From: Bacillota bacterium
Lineage (GTDB): Bacteria; Bacillota; Dethiobacteria; DTU022
NCBI GenBank assembly: GCA_012797095.1
Contig: JAAZPS010000286.1
Coordinates: forward strand, 1-15,935
Direction of reading: 5' to 3'
Length of the DNA: 15,935 nt
Position numbers and translations under genes: made by a program
The notes under the pieces: generated by a model
What the model saw: the letters and a program-made list of their open reading frames with translations, nothing else
Databases searched by the model: none
Told to the model about the DNA's origin: nothing
Shown: positions 7,452 to 14,960 of the stretch, piece after piece
Position numbering within the stretch: the stretch's first letter is position 1
Layout: every line of letters begins with the position of its first letter

Positions 7452-8528
7452 ATGCAGATCGGCCTGGTGGGGCTACCCCGATCGGGGAAGACCACCTTTT
7501 TCAACCTTTTGACCGGAGCGAATGCACCGACCGGTTTTGCTGCCACCGGAGAGATCCATCACGGCAGCGCCGCGGTGCCTGACAGCCGCATCGATTTTCT
7601 GACCGGCCTGTACCGACCCCGTAAAACAGTCTATGCGCGTATCGATTTCGAGGATATCCCCGGAACATACCCGCAGGGGGGCGCCGCCCGGGCGGCCCGG
7701 CTGCTCGACGAGGCCCGCGGCGCGGATGCGCTGGTCCAGGTGATCCCCGCCTTCAGCGGAGCCGGGGAAAAGGGCCCGGGCGAGCAGCTCTCACCCTACC
7801 GTGATCTGCTCGATTTTTACAGCGAGCTGATCCTGGCCGACCTCGATGCGGTGGAGAAGCGCCTGGAGCGGCTCCGGAGCAACCCCAAAGGGAAGAATAA
7901 CACTGCAGCCCGGATTGCCGTGCTGGAACGGCTCCGGGAGACGCTGGAGCAGGAGCGTCCGGCAGCCGCGCTGCCTCTGGGCGATGATGAGCGACAGCTG
8001 CTCTCGGGCCAGATCTTTCTGAGCGAGAAGCCGCTCATTGCAGCGCTCAATCTGGACGAACAGAAGCTGACCGTCCACGATTACCCCGGACGCAGCCGCG
8101 TTTTGAAGTATACCGCCGAACGGGGCATCCCGGTGATCGAGATCTGCGCCCGGATCGAGGCGGAGATCGGGGAGCTGCCGCCCGCCGATCGGGACGCTTT
8201 CCTGGCCGACCTTGGCCTGGAAGAGTCCGGGCTGGATCGTCTGGCCCGGACGGCGTACGAGCGGCTCGGCTTGATCTCGTTTTTCACCGTGGGCCCGGAC
8301 GAGGTCAGGGCCTGGACGATCCGCCGTGGCGCCACGGCCCGGCAGGCCGCCGGCAAGATCCATTCGGACATCGAGCGCGGTTTTATCCGGGCCGAGATCT
8401 TTCAGTACGCCGCTCTAGCCCGGCTGGGCAGTGTCGCCAGGGTCAGGGAGGCCGGGCTTTTCCGCCTGGAGGGCAAAAACTACCCGGTTCAGGACGGCGA
8501 TATCATCGATTTTCGCTTCAACGTCTAG
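7452..8528 (+). CDS. YchF/OLA1-like P-loop NTPase with C-terminal TGS region
   Basis: A 358-aa Obg-superfamily P-loop NTPase close to YchF in length and layout. G1 is GLPRSGKTT (7-15), G3 is DIPG (68-71), and the G4 position is NLDE (200-203). YchF proteins have a degenerate G4 (NVDE-like) and prefer ATP, so ATPase activity is likely here too. A charged, probably helical/coiled segment (about 125-175) sits in the G domain. The C-terminal part, from FFTVGPDEVRAWTIRRG (277-293) to DGDIIDFRFNV (348-358), is the TGS/DUF933 region. YchF associates with ribosomes or the proteasome and is linked to stress and redox responses in other bacteria. G1 differs from canonical YchF (GLPNVGKST), suggesting a paralogous subgroup. 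ATG start with GGGGAG 11 nt upstream; divergent from the helicase operon. Confidence 0.88.
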   Translation: MQIGLVGLPRSGKTTFFNLLTGANAPTGFAATGEIHHGSAAVPDSRIDFLTGLYRPRKTVYARIDFEDIPGTYPQGGAARAARLLDEARGADALVQVIPAFSGAGEKGPGEQLSPYRDLLDFYSELILADLDAVEKRLERLRSNPKGKNNTAARIAVLERLRETLEQERPAAALPLGDDERQLLSGQIFLSEKPLIAALNLDEQKLTVHDYPGRSRVLKYTAERGIPVIEICARIEAEIGELPPADRDAFLADLGLEESGLDRLARTAYERLGLISFFTVGPDEVRAWTIRRGATARQAAGKIHSDIERGFIRAEIFQYAALARLGSVARVREAGLFRLEGKNYPVQDGDIIDFRFNV

Positions 8529-8571
8529 GCAGCGGATCATTTAAAAAATACATCCATCGGCCCCACCCCGG

Positions 8572-8598
8572 TTGAACTGCGGGAAATATTGATATAAC
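8572..8598 (+). promoter_or_regulatory. Possible promoter for the DUF1538-PII pair
   Basis: TTGAAC (8572-8577) and TATAAC (8593-8598) are separated by only 15 bp, inside an AT-rich island (8579-8612) of the 130-bp gap after the NTPase gene. The island also holds TATAAA at 8601. A local drop in G+C and the change in gene type support a promoter here; the short spacer lowers confidence. Confidence 0.33.
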
Positions 8599-8658
8599 CT
8601 TATAAAAGAATGGATCATCGAATCACGCTGAAAACACTTTTTTCTGAGAGGTGGTCGT

Positions 8659-10227
8659 TTGGGCGCACTGAAAGACAAATTTAAAGAGGTGCTGGCATCT
8701 GTCTTGCCGATTACGGCAATTGTCCTTGTACTCCATTTGACGATAGCACCGCTGGATAGTCCGCTGCTCTATGCTTTTCTGCTGGGATCAGCGCTGGTGA
8801 TCATCGGCTTGACCGTATTCCTTTTCGGAATTGAGCAGGGGCTGGAGCCGATTGGCCATGGTATCGGCGATACCCTGGCGCTTTCAAAAGGCTATGCCGT
8901 GATCATCACCATATGCCTGGTCCTCGGTTTTTTCATCTCCTATGCAGAACCGGATCTGCATATTCTGGCCGGCCAGGTAGATAGTGTCACTTCGGGGCAA
9001 TTCGGTCATACCATCATGGTTGTTGTCGTCTCCATCGGCATCGGGGTGATGATGACCCTGGGAATGCTGCGCATATTGAGAGGGATTCGACTGAAGCATA
9101 TGTTTGCGGCGGCCTATGGTTTGATCCTTATCCTTTCCTTATTCTCCACACCCGATTTTATAGCCATTGCCTTTGATGCTTCCGGAGCAACAACCGGGGC
9201 CATCACTGTCCCCTTCATGCTCGCTCTGGCAGGTGGAATCTCGATACTGAAGAAAAAGGACCGCGGCCTCGGCGAAGCCGATCATTTCGGCCTGGTCGGG
9301 ATTGCTTCGTCAGGCGCCATCCTCGGCGTGCTGATTACAGGTCTTATCTTCGGACTGGATAAGCTGAACGGTTCCTTGCCGGAAGAGACCATTGCCGCTG
9401 CCAATTTGCTGGATCTCTACAGTTCCAAACTGCTGCCCCTCGCCCGGGGAGCTTTTCTCTCGCTCCTACCGATCATCATTGCCTACATTCTGTTTCAAAT
9501 ATTTTCGTTCAAGCATAAAAAGAAGCGGATTATCGATATAGCCAGGGGTCTGGTCCTGACCTATTTTGGGCTGGTCTTCTTTCTGGTAGGGGTTAACGGC
9601 GGCTTCATGGCCGTGGGTATAGAGATCGGGATGGGGCTTGCCGGAATGAATTCCAGTGCGCCACTCTTGCTGGTCGCCCTGCTTCTCGGTCTGACAACGG
9701 TGCTGGCAGAGCCTGCCGTCCATGTTCTGACCAATCAGGTCGAGGAAGTCACCGGAGGCTCGGTCAACCGGGCTCTGGTTCTGATCTTTCTTTCTGTAGC
9801 AGTGGGGCTTTCCATCTTTCTCTCTGCTTTACGGATCCTTCTACCCAACCTGCAGTTGTGGATGTATCTGCTGCCCGGATTTGGCCTTGCCGTGATCCTG
9901 GCTTACTTTGTTCCCGATCTATTCGTCGGGATGGCCTTTGATGCCGGCGGCGTGGCCTCCGGGCCGATGACGGCTACTTTTTCGCTGGCTTTTATTCAAG
10001 GTGCTGCTGCCCAGGTCCCTTCGGCCGACCTGGTAGCGGACGGATTTGGCATGATCGCCATTGTTGCAATGACGCCGATCATTGCCCTCGAGCTGCTCGG
10101 GGCACTTTATCACGCAAAAACACGCAAGGCTTCAAAAGCCGTGATTGGAGGAGATCAGCATGGACAACCTGAAGGAGCTGACCACAACCAGGGCCAGGAT
10201 GTTAACGTTAATCCTCAGCGAGAGTAA
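8659..10227 (+). CDS. Duplicated DUF1538 integral membrane protein (putative cation transporter/antiporter)
   Basis: A 522-aa, very hydrophobic protein with two homologous DUF1538 halves. Half 1: GIEQGLEPIGHGIGDTLA (57-74), AEPDLHILAGQV (96-107), TPDFIAIAFDASGATTG (164-180). Half 2: VGIEIGMGLAG (319-329), AEPAVHVLTNQV (350-361), VPDLFVGMAFDAGGVASG (418-435). Each half has about five or six membrane segments, joined by a basic stretch (FKHKKKR, 284-290). Paired acidic residues inside hydrophobic regions (AEP, PD, FDA) suit an ion path. From memory, DUF1538 proteins UmpA/UmpB of Halomonas were reported as a Na+(Li+,K+)/H+ antiporter; here both units would be fused. Start: TTG 8659, 7 nt after AGAGG. 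The hydrophilic C-terminal tail (489-522) overlaps the next gene by 68 nt and looks like incidental read-through of its ribosome-binding region. Confidence 0.9.
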   Translation: MGALKDKFKEVLASVLPITAIVLVLHLTIAPLDSPLLYAFLLGSALVIIGLTVFLFGIEQGLEPIGHGIGDTLALSKGYAVIITICLVLGFFISYAEPDLHILAGQVDSVTSGQFGHTIMVVVVSIGIGVMMTLGMLRILRGIRLKHMFAAAYGLILILSLFSTPDFIAIAFDASGATTGAITVPFMLALAGGISILKKKDRGLGEADHFGLVGIASSGAILGVLITGLIFGLDKLNGSLPEETIAAANLLDLYSSKLLPLARGAFLSLLPIIIAYILFQIFSFKHKKKRIIDIARGLVLTYFGLVFFLVGVNGGFMAVGIEIGMGLAGMNSSAPLLLVALLLGLTTVLAEPAVHVLTNQVEEVTGGSVNRALVLIFLSVAVGLSIFLSALRILLPNLQLWMYLLPGFGLAVILAYFVPDLFVGMAFDAGGVASGPMTATFSLAFIQGAAAQVPSADLVADGFGMIAIVAMTPIIALELLGALYHAKTRKASKAVIGGDQHGQPEGADHNQGQDVNVNPQRE

Positions 10228-10864
10228 TAGCCACAGATGTATCCGTCTCGTCAAAGAAAAAGGTATCCGCGGCGGGATGGTGATGATCGGAAAAGGTACG
10301 GTCGGCAGTGCTATTTTGAACTTGCTGGGGATCAAAAGCCAGCGGAAGGAAATCGTCAATTTTCTGCTGGAAAAAGAGCAGGCCAGCGAGATTCTGGACT
10401 TTCTTGACCGGAAACTCCATCTGGGAAAGCATGGTCACGGCATTGCCTATATCACCCCGACGATCTATGCAGCAGGTCTCCCGGGCCAGGAAAGGGAGAA
10501 AACCGATATGTTCAGAAATACAGCTGAATGCACGGAAGGTGGGGCTATGTTCAAAAAACTGACGGTGATTGTTGATCGCGGTATGGCGGATGAGGTCATG
10601 GATATTGCCCGTGAAGCCGGTGTGCGGGGAGGGACGATTTTACACGGACGCGGTGCCGGAACGGAGATTGCCACAAAACTGTTCGGGGTGGAGATCGAAC
10701 CGGAAAAGGAGCTGGTAATCATCCTGACACCGGATCACCTGATCGACAACGTGGTCCGTGCCCTGACCGATGGTCTCAACCTGGATAACCCGCGGAAAGG
10801 GATCCTTTTTGTCGAACCGATACTGGAGACGCGGGGACTTTTCGAGATGAGTGATCAGGAATAA
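10160..10864 (+). CDS. Tandem two-domain PII-like (GlnB-fold) regulatory protein
   Basis: A 234-aa soluble protein of two PII-like domains. Domain 1 is about residues 13-102 (RMLTLILSES, RGGMVMIGKGTVGSAILNLLG); domain 2 is about 131-222 (KKLTVIVDRGMADEVMDIA, RGGTILHGRGAG, LVIILTPDHLIDNVVRAL, RKGILFVEPI). The RGGxxxxGKG/GRG turns and the KG near the last strand sit where PII proteins bind nucleotide; the T-loops look short. PII proteins form trimers that bind ATP/ADP and control transporters, so a three-chain or pseudo-hexameric assembly regulating the DUF1538 partner is a reasonable inference. Start: ATG 10160, 6 nt after GGAGGAG; a longer frame from TTG 10145 would use the ribosome-binding site as coding sequence. 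The first strand of domain 1 is encoded inside the overlap with the upstream gene, so this frame is the constrained one. Confidence 0.88.
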   Translation: MDNLKELTTTRARMLTLILSESNSHRCIRLVKEKGIRGGMVMIGKGTVGSAILNLLGIKSQRKEIVNFLLEKEQASEILDFLDRKLHLGKHGHGIAYITPTIYAAGLPGQEREKTDMFRNTAECTEGGAMFKKLTVIVDRGMADEVMDIAREAGVRGGTILHGRGAGTEIATKLFGVEIEPEKELVIILTPDHLIDNVVRALTDGLNLDNPRKGILFVEPILETRGLFEMSDQE

Positions 10865-10913
10865 TGTGACCGCCCGTCCCGGTGAAAAAAGATCCCTGCC
10901 CGGGGCCCCGCTG

Positions 10914-10958
10914 CACACCCCGGGAATACCTTCAACAGCAGAGTATCCCGGGGGTGTG
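10914..10958. repeat. Large imperfect inverted repeat between convergent operons
   Basis: Arms 10914-10929 and 10943-10958 pair over about 15 bp with one bulged base in each arm and a 13-nt loop. It lies 50 nt after the PII-like gene stop and downstream of the minus-strand rubredoxin operon. No T-run follows directly on either strand (a TTTTTT occurs on the minus strand 24 nt further on, at 10885-10890), so it may be a factor-assisted or bidirectional terminator. Confidence 0.45.
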
Positions 10959-10984
10959 ATGCCAAAAATGGGCCTCTCCGCCTG

Positions 10985-11015
10985 AAAATCAAGGGGATGC
11001 CCCTGCAGGCACCCC
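10985..11015 (-). terminator. Probable intrinsic terminator of the sod-fdp-rubredoxin operon
   Basis: On the minus strand, GGGGTGCC (11015-11008) pairs with GGC-A-T-CCCC (11001-10993) as an 8-bp stem with one bulged T, followed at once by TTGATTTT (10992-10985). It lies 35 nt beyond the rubredoxin stop codon. Confidence 0.5.
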
Positions 11016-11049
11016 CCATCTTTCTTGCGCCCTCGCTCCGCCGCCGCAG

Positions 11050-11211
11050 CTACTCCAGCCTGGAGAAATCCTCCTTGCCCACACTGCAGATCGGGCAGAG
11101 CCAATCGTCGGGGAGATCCTCGAAAGAGGTTCCCGGCTCGATCCCGGCATCGCTGTCGCCAACAGCGGGATCATAGATATAACCGCAAACATCGCACTCC
11201 CACTTCTCCAT
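11050..11211 (-). CDS. Rubredoxin
   Basis: A 53-aa rubredoxin, a one-iron electron carrier. The four cysteine ligands lie in two pairs: ECDVCGYIYDP (C6, C9) and LCPICSVGKEDF (C39, C42). The conserved aromatic residues W4, Y11, Y13 and W37 and the GDSDAGIEPGTSFEDLP loop (18-34) are all typical. Length matches the family (52-54 aa). Start: ATG 11211 with AAAGGTGG 10 nt upstream. It lies 38 nt downstream of the flavodiiron protein gene, its usual redox partner: rubredoxin passes electrons from an NAD(P)H-rubredoxin reductase to the flavodiiron FMN. The reductase is not in the window. A longer out-of-frame open frame hides this gene. Confidence 0.97.
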   Translation of the reverse strand: MEKWECDVCGYIYDPAVGDSDAGIEPGTSFEDLPDDWLCPICSVGKEDFSRLE

Positions 11212-11247
11212 CCCTTTCGAACCACCTTTCCTCAGATCTTGTTCGCT

Positions 11248-12438
11248 CTACTTTTTCACCGCACGGCCCAGAGCCCGGCCCCATTCGTAACAGCTTTTCA
11301 GCTCCCCGGCATCGGGCACCCAGAGCTGCTCCAGCCCCTCCCCGGCCAGGGTTAAACCGGCTGCTTCAAGCTTCGCCTCGATATTCTTGACCGCCCCCTT
11401 GCTCCAGCCGTAGGAGCCGAAAGCGGCGCCGAGGCGGTTGACCGGCTTCAACCCGCTCAGTTCGTCCAGAAAGGGCGAAAGCACAGAGAGATAGCTACGG
11501 TTCACTGTCGGAGAACCGACCACGAGCAGCCGTGCCTCGAGCAGCTCGGTAAAGATATTGTTGATATCGCGTATGGAGACCTTGATCAATTTGGTATCAA
11601 CGTTCTCCGCGGCAAGACCCTCGGCAACAGCGCGGGCCATCGCCGCGGTGCTCCCCCACATGGTATCGTAAACCATGACCGCTTTGGGGAGCCATTCTCC
11701 CGCAGCCCAGCGCTGGTAGGCCTCGATGATCTGACCCGGATTCTCCCGCCAGATCACCCCGTGGCTGGGCGCGATCATGGAGATGGGAATACCCAGCTTG
11801 TTGACCTCATCGAGCTTTTTGAGAACCAGCTTGCTCAACGGATAAAGGATATTCGCATAGTAGCGGGAAGCCTCTTCCATGATCAGTTTGTTCTCGACCT
11901 CATCGTCAAAACGGAACGAACTGGCCAGATGCTGGCCGAAAGCATCGTTTGGCATCAGCAGCGCCTCTTCCCGGATATAGGTAAACATGCTGTCGGGCCA
12001 ATGCAACATGGGCGCCTCGATAAAGCTGAGGGTCCGCTTACCCAGCGGCAGCTCAGTACCCGTCTCGACCACAACGTAATCCCAATCGCCGTAGTAATGC
12101 TTCAGCAGCCCTGCCTTACCCCTGGCAGTGCAGAAGATCTTCGCCTTCGGGATCAGCTTCATCAGCTCGGGCAGGGCCCCGGTATGATCTGTCTCCACAT
12201 GATTGATCACGACATAGTCGATCCGCGAGGGATCGATGATCCTGCTGATCCGCTCCAGCATCTCGCCGGCAAAGGGGGCAAAGACCGTGTCCACCAGGGT
12301 GATCTTTTCATCGATGATCAGGTAACTGTTGTACGTTGTGCCGCGGTGGGTGCGGTAAACCGGTCCGTGGAAATAGCTCATATCCCAATCGATCGCCCCC
12401 ACCCAGTAGATATTCTCCTTCAAAACAACAGGCTCCAT
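11248..12438 (-). CDS. fprA: Flavodiiron protein (rubredoxin:oxygen oxidoreductase, FprA type)
   Basis: A 396-aa cytoplasmic flavodiiron protein that reduces O2 to water (or NO to N2O) with electrons from rubredoxin. The N-terminal metallo-beta-lactamase-like domain (about 1-250) has a full diiron site: H80, E82, D84 and H85 in NHVETDHTG, H146 in MLHWPDSM, D165 in PNDAFGQH, and H226 in PSHGVIW. The C-terminal flavodoxin domain (about 253-396) has the FMN phosphate loop YDTMWGSTAAMA (257-268), SPTVNRSYLS (309-318) and GSYGWSKG (341-348). It is the standard two-domain class A form with no fused rubredoxin, which is instead encoded just downstream. Start: ATG 12438, 10 nt after GGGAGG, 44 nt after the sod gene. 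O2 versus NO preference cannot be read from the sequence. Confidence 0.97.
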   Translation of the reverse strand: MEPVVLKENIYWVGAIDWDMSYFHGPVYRTHRGTTYNSYLIIDEKITLVDTVFAPFAGEMLERISRIIDPSRIDYVVINHVETDHTGALPELMKLIPKAKIFCTARGKAGLLKHYYGDWDYVVVETGTELPLGKRTLSFIEAPMLHWPDSMFTYIREEALLMPNDAFGQHLASSFRFDDEVENKLIMEEASRYYANILYPLSKLVLKKLDEVNKLGIPISMIAPSHGVIWRENPGQIIEAYQRWAAGEWLPKAVMVYDTMWGSTAAMARAVAEGLAAENVDTKLIKVSIRDINNIFTELLEARLLVVGSPTVNRSYLSVLSPFLDELSGLKPVNRLGAAFGSYGWSKGAVKNIEAKLEAAGLTLAGEGLEQLWVPDAGELKSCYEWGRALGRAVKK

Positions 12439-12482
12439 TGAAAGAAAACCTCCCTCTTCTTGTTGCTGTCACCGTCCGCCGC

Positions 12483-13073
12483 TCAGCAGCCCTCCAGACG
12501 ACGGTTAACATCGTCCCAGTTGACCAGATTCCACCAGGCTTCGATGAAAGCAGCCCGCCGATTCTGATACTGAAGGTAGTAGGCATGCTCCCAGAGATCG
12601 AGGACCAGCAGCGGCACTGCCCCCCATTGAGTCAGATTCTGATGTTTTTCCGCCGTCAGTATCTCGAGCTTGTTGAAAGCGGGGACCAGGCAGAGCAGGG
12701 CCCAGCCGGACCCCTCCACTGCTGCCGCCGCCGCGGAAAACTGCTTTTTGAACTGCTCGAAACTGCCAAAATCGCGCTCGATCAACCCGGCGACCGCGCC
12801 TGCAGCCGGACCGCCTCCCCCCGGTTTCATATTCTCCCAGAACATTGAATGAAGGATATGACCGGAGCCGTGAAAAGCCAGTTCCCGCTCCCAGTGCTTG
12901 ACCAGGGCATAATCACCCTTTTCCCGGGATTCAGCCAGCTTCGCCGCAGCATTGTTCAACCCGTCCACATAGGCCTTGTGGTGGGCGCCGTGATGCAACC
13001 GGAGAGTTCTCTCTTCGTAATGGGGTTCCAAAGCAGCATAGTCATAGGGTAAAGGGGGTAGTTCATGTTTCAC
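12483..13073 (-). CDS. Superoxide dismutase, Fe/Mn family
   Basis: A 196-aa Fe/Mn superoxide dismutase that converts superoxide to O2 and H2O2 in the cytoplasm. Ligands: H27 in RLHHGAHHKAYV, H75 in GHILHSMFW, D159 and H163 in the DLWEHAYY signature. Y35 and W122/W161 are in place. Gly at 71 (SGH) resembles the Mn type, while the position of the outer-sphere Gln seems to be H144 (EKHQN), a pattern seen in cambialistic or archaeal-like enzymes, so metal use is uncertain. Start: GTG 13073, 8 nt after GGGAGG; no better in-frame ATG exists. No signal peptide. First gene of a sod-fprA-rubredoxin operon driven by the promoter at 13215-13243, an oxygen-defence set for an anaerobe. Confidence 0.96.
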   Translation of the reverse strand: MKHELPPLPYDYAALEPHYEERTLRLHHGAHHKAYVDGLNNAAAKLAESREKGDYALVKHWERELAFHGSGHILHSMFWENMKPGGGGPAAGAVAGLIERDFGSFEQFKKQFSAAAAAVEGSGWALLCLVPAFNKLEILTAEKHQNLTQWGAVPLLVLDLWEHAYYLQYQNRRAAFIEAWWNLVNWDDVNRRLEGC

Positions 13074-13099
13074 AAGAATCGCCTCCCAGCAGTTTTTTT

Positions 13100-13170
13100 G
13101 TGGTCTTCAAACCACGATGTCGGAAAGCATTGCTTTGAATACAGGATCCCGCGGGCTTTACCCTCGGGAT
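13100..13170 (-). promoter_or_regulatory. Hairpin-rich 5' leader of the sod operon
   Basis: The roughly 135-nt untranslated leader can form three successive hairpins: ATCCCG/CGGGAT closing an inner GGG/CCC (13146-13170), AAAGC/GCTTT (13124-13136) and GTGGT/ACCAC (13100-13115). The last lies just upstream of the ribosome-binding site. There is no T-run for termination, and I do not match it to a known riboswitch class. It could control translation or mRNA stability. Confidence 0.35.
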
Positions 13171-13214
13171 GCAACCCGGGTGGTGCTTTCAGAGCAACAA
13201 TTACAGGTAGAGCC

Positions 13215-13243
13215 ACTATAGCACATTTCTTCATCTTTTTGAA
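13215..13243 (-). promoter_or_regulatory. Promoter of the sod-fprA-rubredoxin operon
   Basis: On the minus strand, TTCAAA (-35, 13238-13243) and TATAGT (-10, 13215-13220) are 17 bp apart, with an extended TGC before the -10. It sits in an AT-rich island (13195-13255) within GC-rich DNA, in the divergent gap with comM. Predicted start is near 13208. Confidence 0.6.
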
Positions 13244-13352
13244 ATATTTTTTAACGGGCAGGCATGATTTTCCTCTTAAAGGATTTACCGGATCTTCCGC
13301 GAAATCATCAGGGAGATAGCGGCAGCAGCTCATCTTCTAAGGGGGGCTTGCC

Positions 13353-14888
13353 ATGCTGGCCAGAATCTTCTCCTGCACGGTCCTCGGGATCGAGGGGATC
13401 CCCCTGGAGGTGGAAGTGGATATCCACCGGGGAATGCCCGCCTTCGAGATCATCGGCCTTCCCGATCCCTCGGTCAAGGAAGCCCGGGAAAGGGTCCGGG
13501 CCGCGGTGCGTAACAGCGGTTACAGCTTTCCTTCGGAACGGATCACCGTCAACCTGGCCCCGGCCGATCTGAGAAAGGAGGGCCCGGCCTTTGATCTGGC
13601 CATCGCCGTCGGCGTGCTCGCCGCTTCGCGCCAGATCCCCTACCGCGAACCGCTGCGCCGGGCGGTGCTGGTGGGCGAACTCTCCCTGGACGGAGCCCTG
13701 CGCCCCGTTCCCGGCACCCTGGCCATGGCCGCCTCCATCGCCGCTTCGGAAAGGCTTGGCGAATGCGTCTTCTATATCCCTGCAGCCAACGGGGCCGAAG
13801 CGGCGCTGATCACACAGCTCCCGGTAAAAGGGGTCCACACGCTCAAGGAGGCGGCCCAACACTTCGGCGGGGCCCTCTCCATTCCCACGGTGCAGCCGCA
13901 GCTGACCGAGCTGGTCCAGCAGGAGCGCACCCCCGGACCCGATCTGAGCGAGGTTAAAGGGCAGGAGACCGCCAAGAGAGCCCTGGAGGTGGCCGCCGCC
14001 GGCAACCACAATCTGCTGCTCTACGGCCCCCCTGGCAGTGGAAAAACGATGCTTGCCCGGCGCCTGCCGGGTATCCTGCCGGCGCCGACGCTGGACGAGA
14101 TCCTCGAGATCACCCGCATCCACAGCATCGCCGGAAGGCTGCCGCCGGAGCGTCCCCTGGTGACGCAGCGCCCCTTCCGCAGCCCTCACCACGGTGCTTC
14201 CGCAGCGGGCGTGATCGGGGGCGGCCGGGTCCCCCGGCCCGGCGAGGTCAGCCTGGCCCACCGGGGCGTCCTCTTCTTCGACGAGCTGCCGGAATACAAC
14301 CGTGATCTTCTCGAAGCCCTGCGCCAACCCCTGGAAGATAGAGTCGTTACCGTAACCCGAGTCTCGGCCACCCTGACCTACCCGGCAGACTTCATGTTCG
14401 TGGCCTCGGCCAACCCCTGTCCCTGCGGCTTTCTAAACGACCCGTTCCATCTCTGCCGCTGCAGCCCCGCAGCGGTGCAGCGCTACCGTTCCCGCCTTTC
14501 CGGACCCTTGCTCGACCGTATCGATCTGCAGGTGGAGGTACCGCGGATCAATTTCGAGCAACTCCAGGGCGCGGAAACCGGGGAGGATTCCACAACCATC
14601 CGCCGCCGTGTCGAGCAGGCCCGCCAGGTTCAGCAGAACCGCTTCGGGGATATGGCCATCCTGACCAATGCCCAGATGAGCAGCCGCCACCTGGGCAAAC
14701 TGTGCCCCCTTAGCAGAGAGGCCCGCCGCCTTCTCCAGCAGGCCTACCGGAACCTGGGACTTTCCATGCGCGCCCACGATCGAATCATCAAGGTAGCCCG
14801 CACCATCGCCGATCTTGCCGCTGCTGAAACGATCGAAGCACCCCATATCGCCGAAGCAATCCAGTACCGCAGCCTCGACCGCGACTGA
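13353..14888 (+). CDS. comM: YifB family Mg-chelatase-like AAA+ ATPase (ComM)
   Basis: A 511-aa protein of full ComM length. The N-terminal ChlI/Lon-like domain (about 1-170) has GMPAFEIIGLPDPSVKEARERV (27-48) and ITVNLAPADLRKEG (64-77). The AAA+ domain has Walker A GPPGSGKT (225-232), Walker B LFFDELPE (307-314), the FRSPHH segment (275-280), and a four-cysteine cluster (C356, C358, C368, C370) typical of YifB. The C-terminal Mg-chelatase-type domain contains LSMRAHDRIIKVARTIADL (470-488). In Vibrio and Haemophilus, ComM is a hexameric helicase that drives branch migration during natural transformation; it is widespread also in non-competent species. Start: ATG 13353, 6 nt after AAGGGGGG. 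It is divergent from the sod operon and has no co-directional partner upstream. Confidence 0.96.
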   Translation: MLARIFSCTVLGIEGIPLEVEVDIHRGMPAFEIIGLPDPSVKEARERVRAAVRNSGYSFPSERITVNLAPADLRKEGPAFDLAIAVGVLAASRQIPYREPLRRAVLVGELSLDGALRPVPGTLAMAASIAASERLGECVFYIPAANGAEAALITQLPVKGVHTLKEAAQHFGGALSIPTVQPQLTELVQQERTPGPDLSEVKGQETAKRALEVAAAGNHNLLLYGPPGSGKTMLARRLPGILPAPTLDEILEITRIHSIAGRLPPERPLVTQRPFRSPHHGASAAGVIGGGRVPRPGEVSLAHRGVLFFDELPEYNRDLLEALRQPLEDRVVTVTRVSATLTYPADFMFVASANPCPCGFLNDPFHLCRCSPAAVQRYRSRLSGPLLDRIDLQVEVPRINFEQLQGAETGEDSTTIRRRVEQARQVQQNRFGDMAILTNAQMSSRHLGKLCPLSREARRLLQQAYRNLGLSMRAHDRIIKVARTIADLAAAETIEAPHIAEAIQYRSLDRD

Positions 14889-14960
14889 CCAACCGGGACA
14901 GACAGGATCGTCGCCTTGTCCCATAAACAGCCCCCCTCCTCCCACAGATAGTGCGAAGCG

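Noticed and set aside
10989..11225. 78-codon minus-strand open frame over the rubredoxin region
   Set aside because: Out of frame with rubredoxin and lacking any motif; the shorter 53-codon frame at 11050-11211 has all four ligand cysteines.
13308..14327. 339-codon open frame on the minus strand opposite comM
   Set aside because: Shadow of comM; the translation is rich in Gly/Gln/Asp/Arg and has no family motif.
14895..14922. Terminator after comM (GGGACA ... TGTCCC)
   Set aside because: The 6-bp stem has a 16-nt loop and no following T-run; too weak to call.
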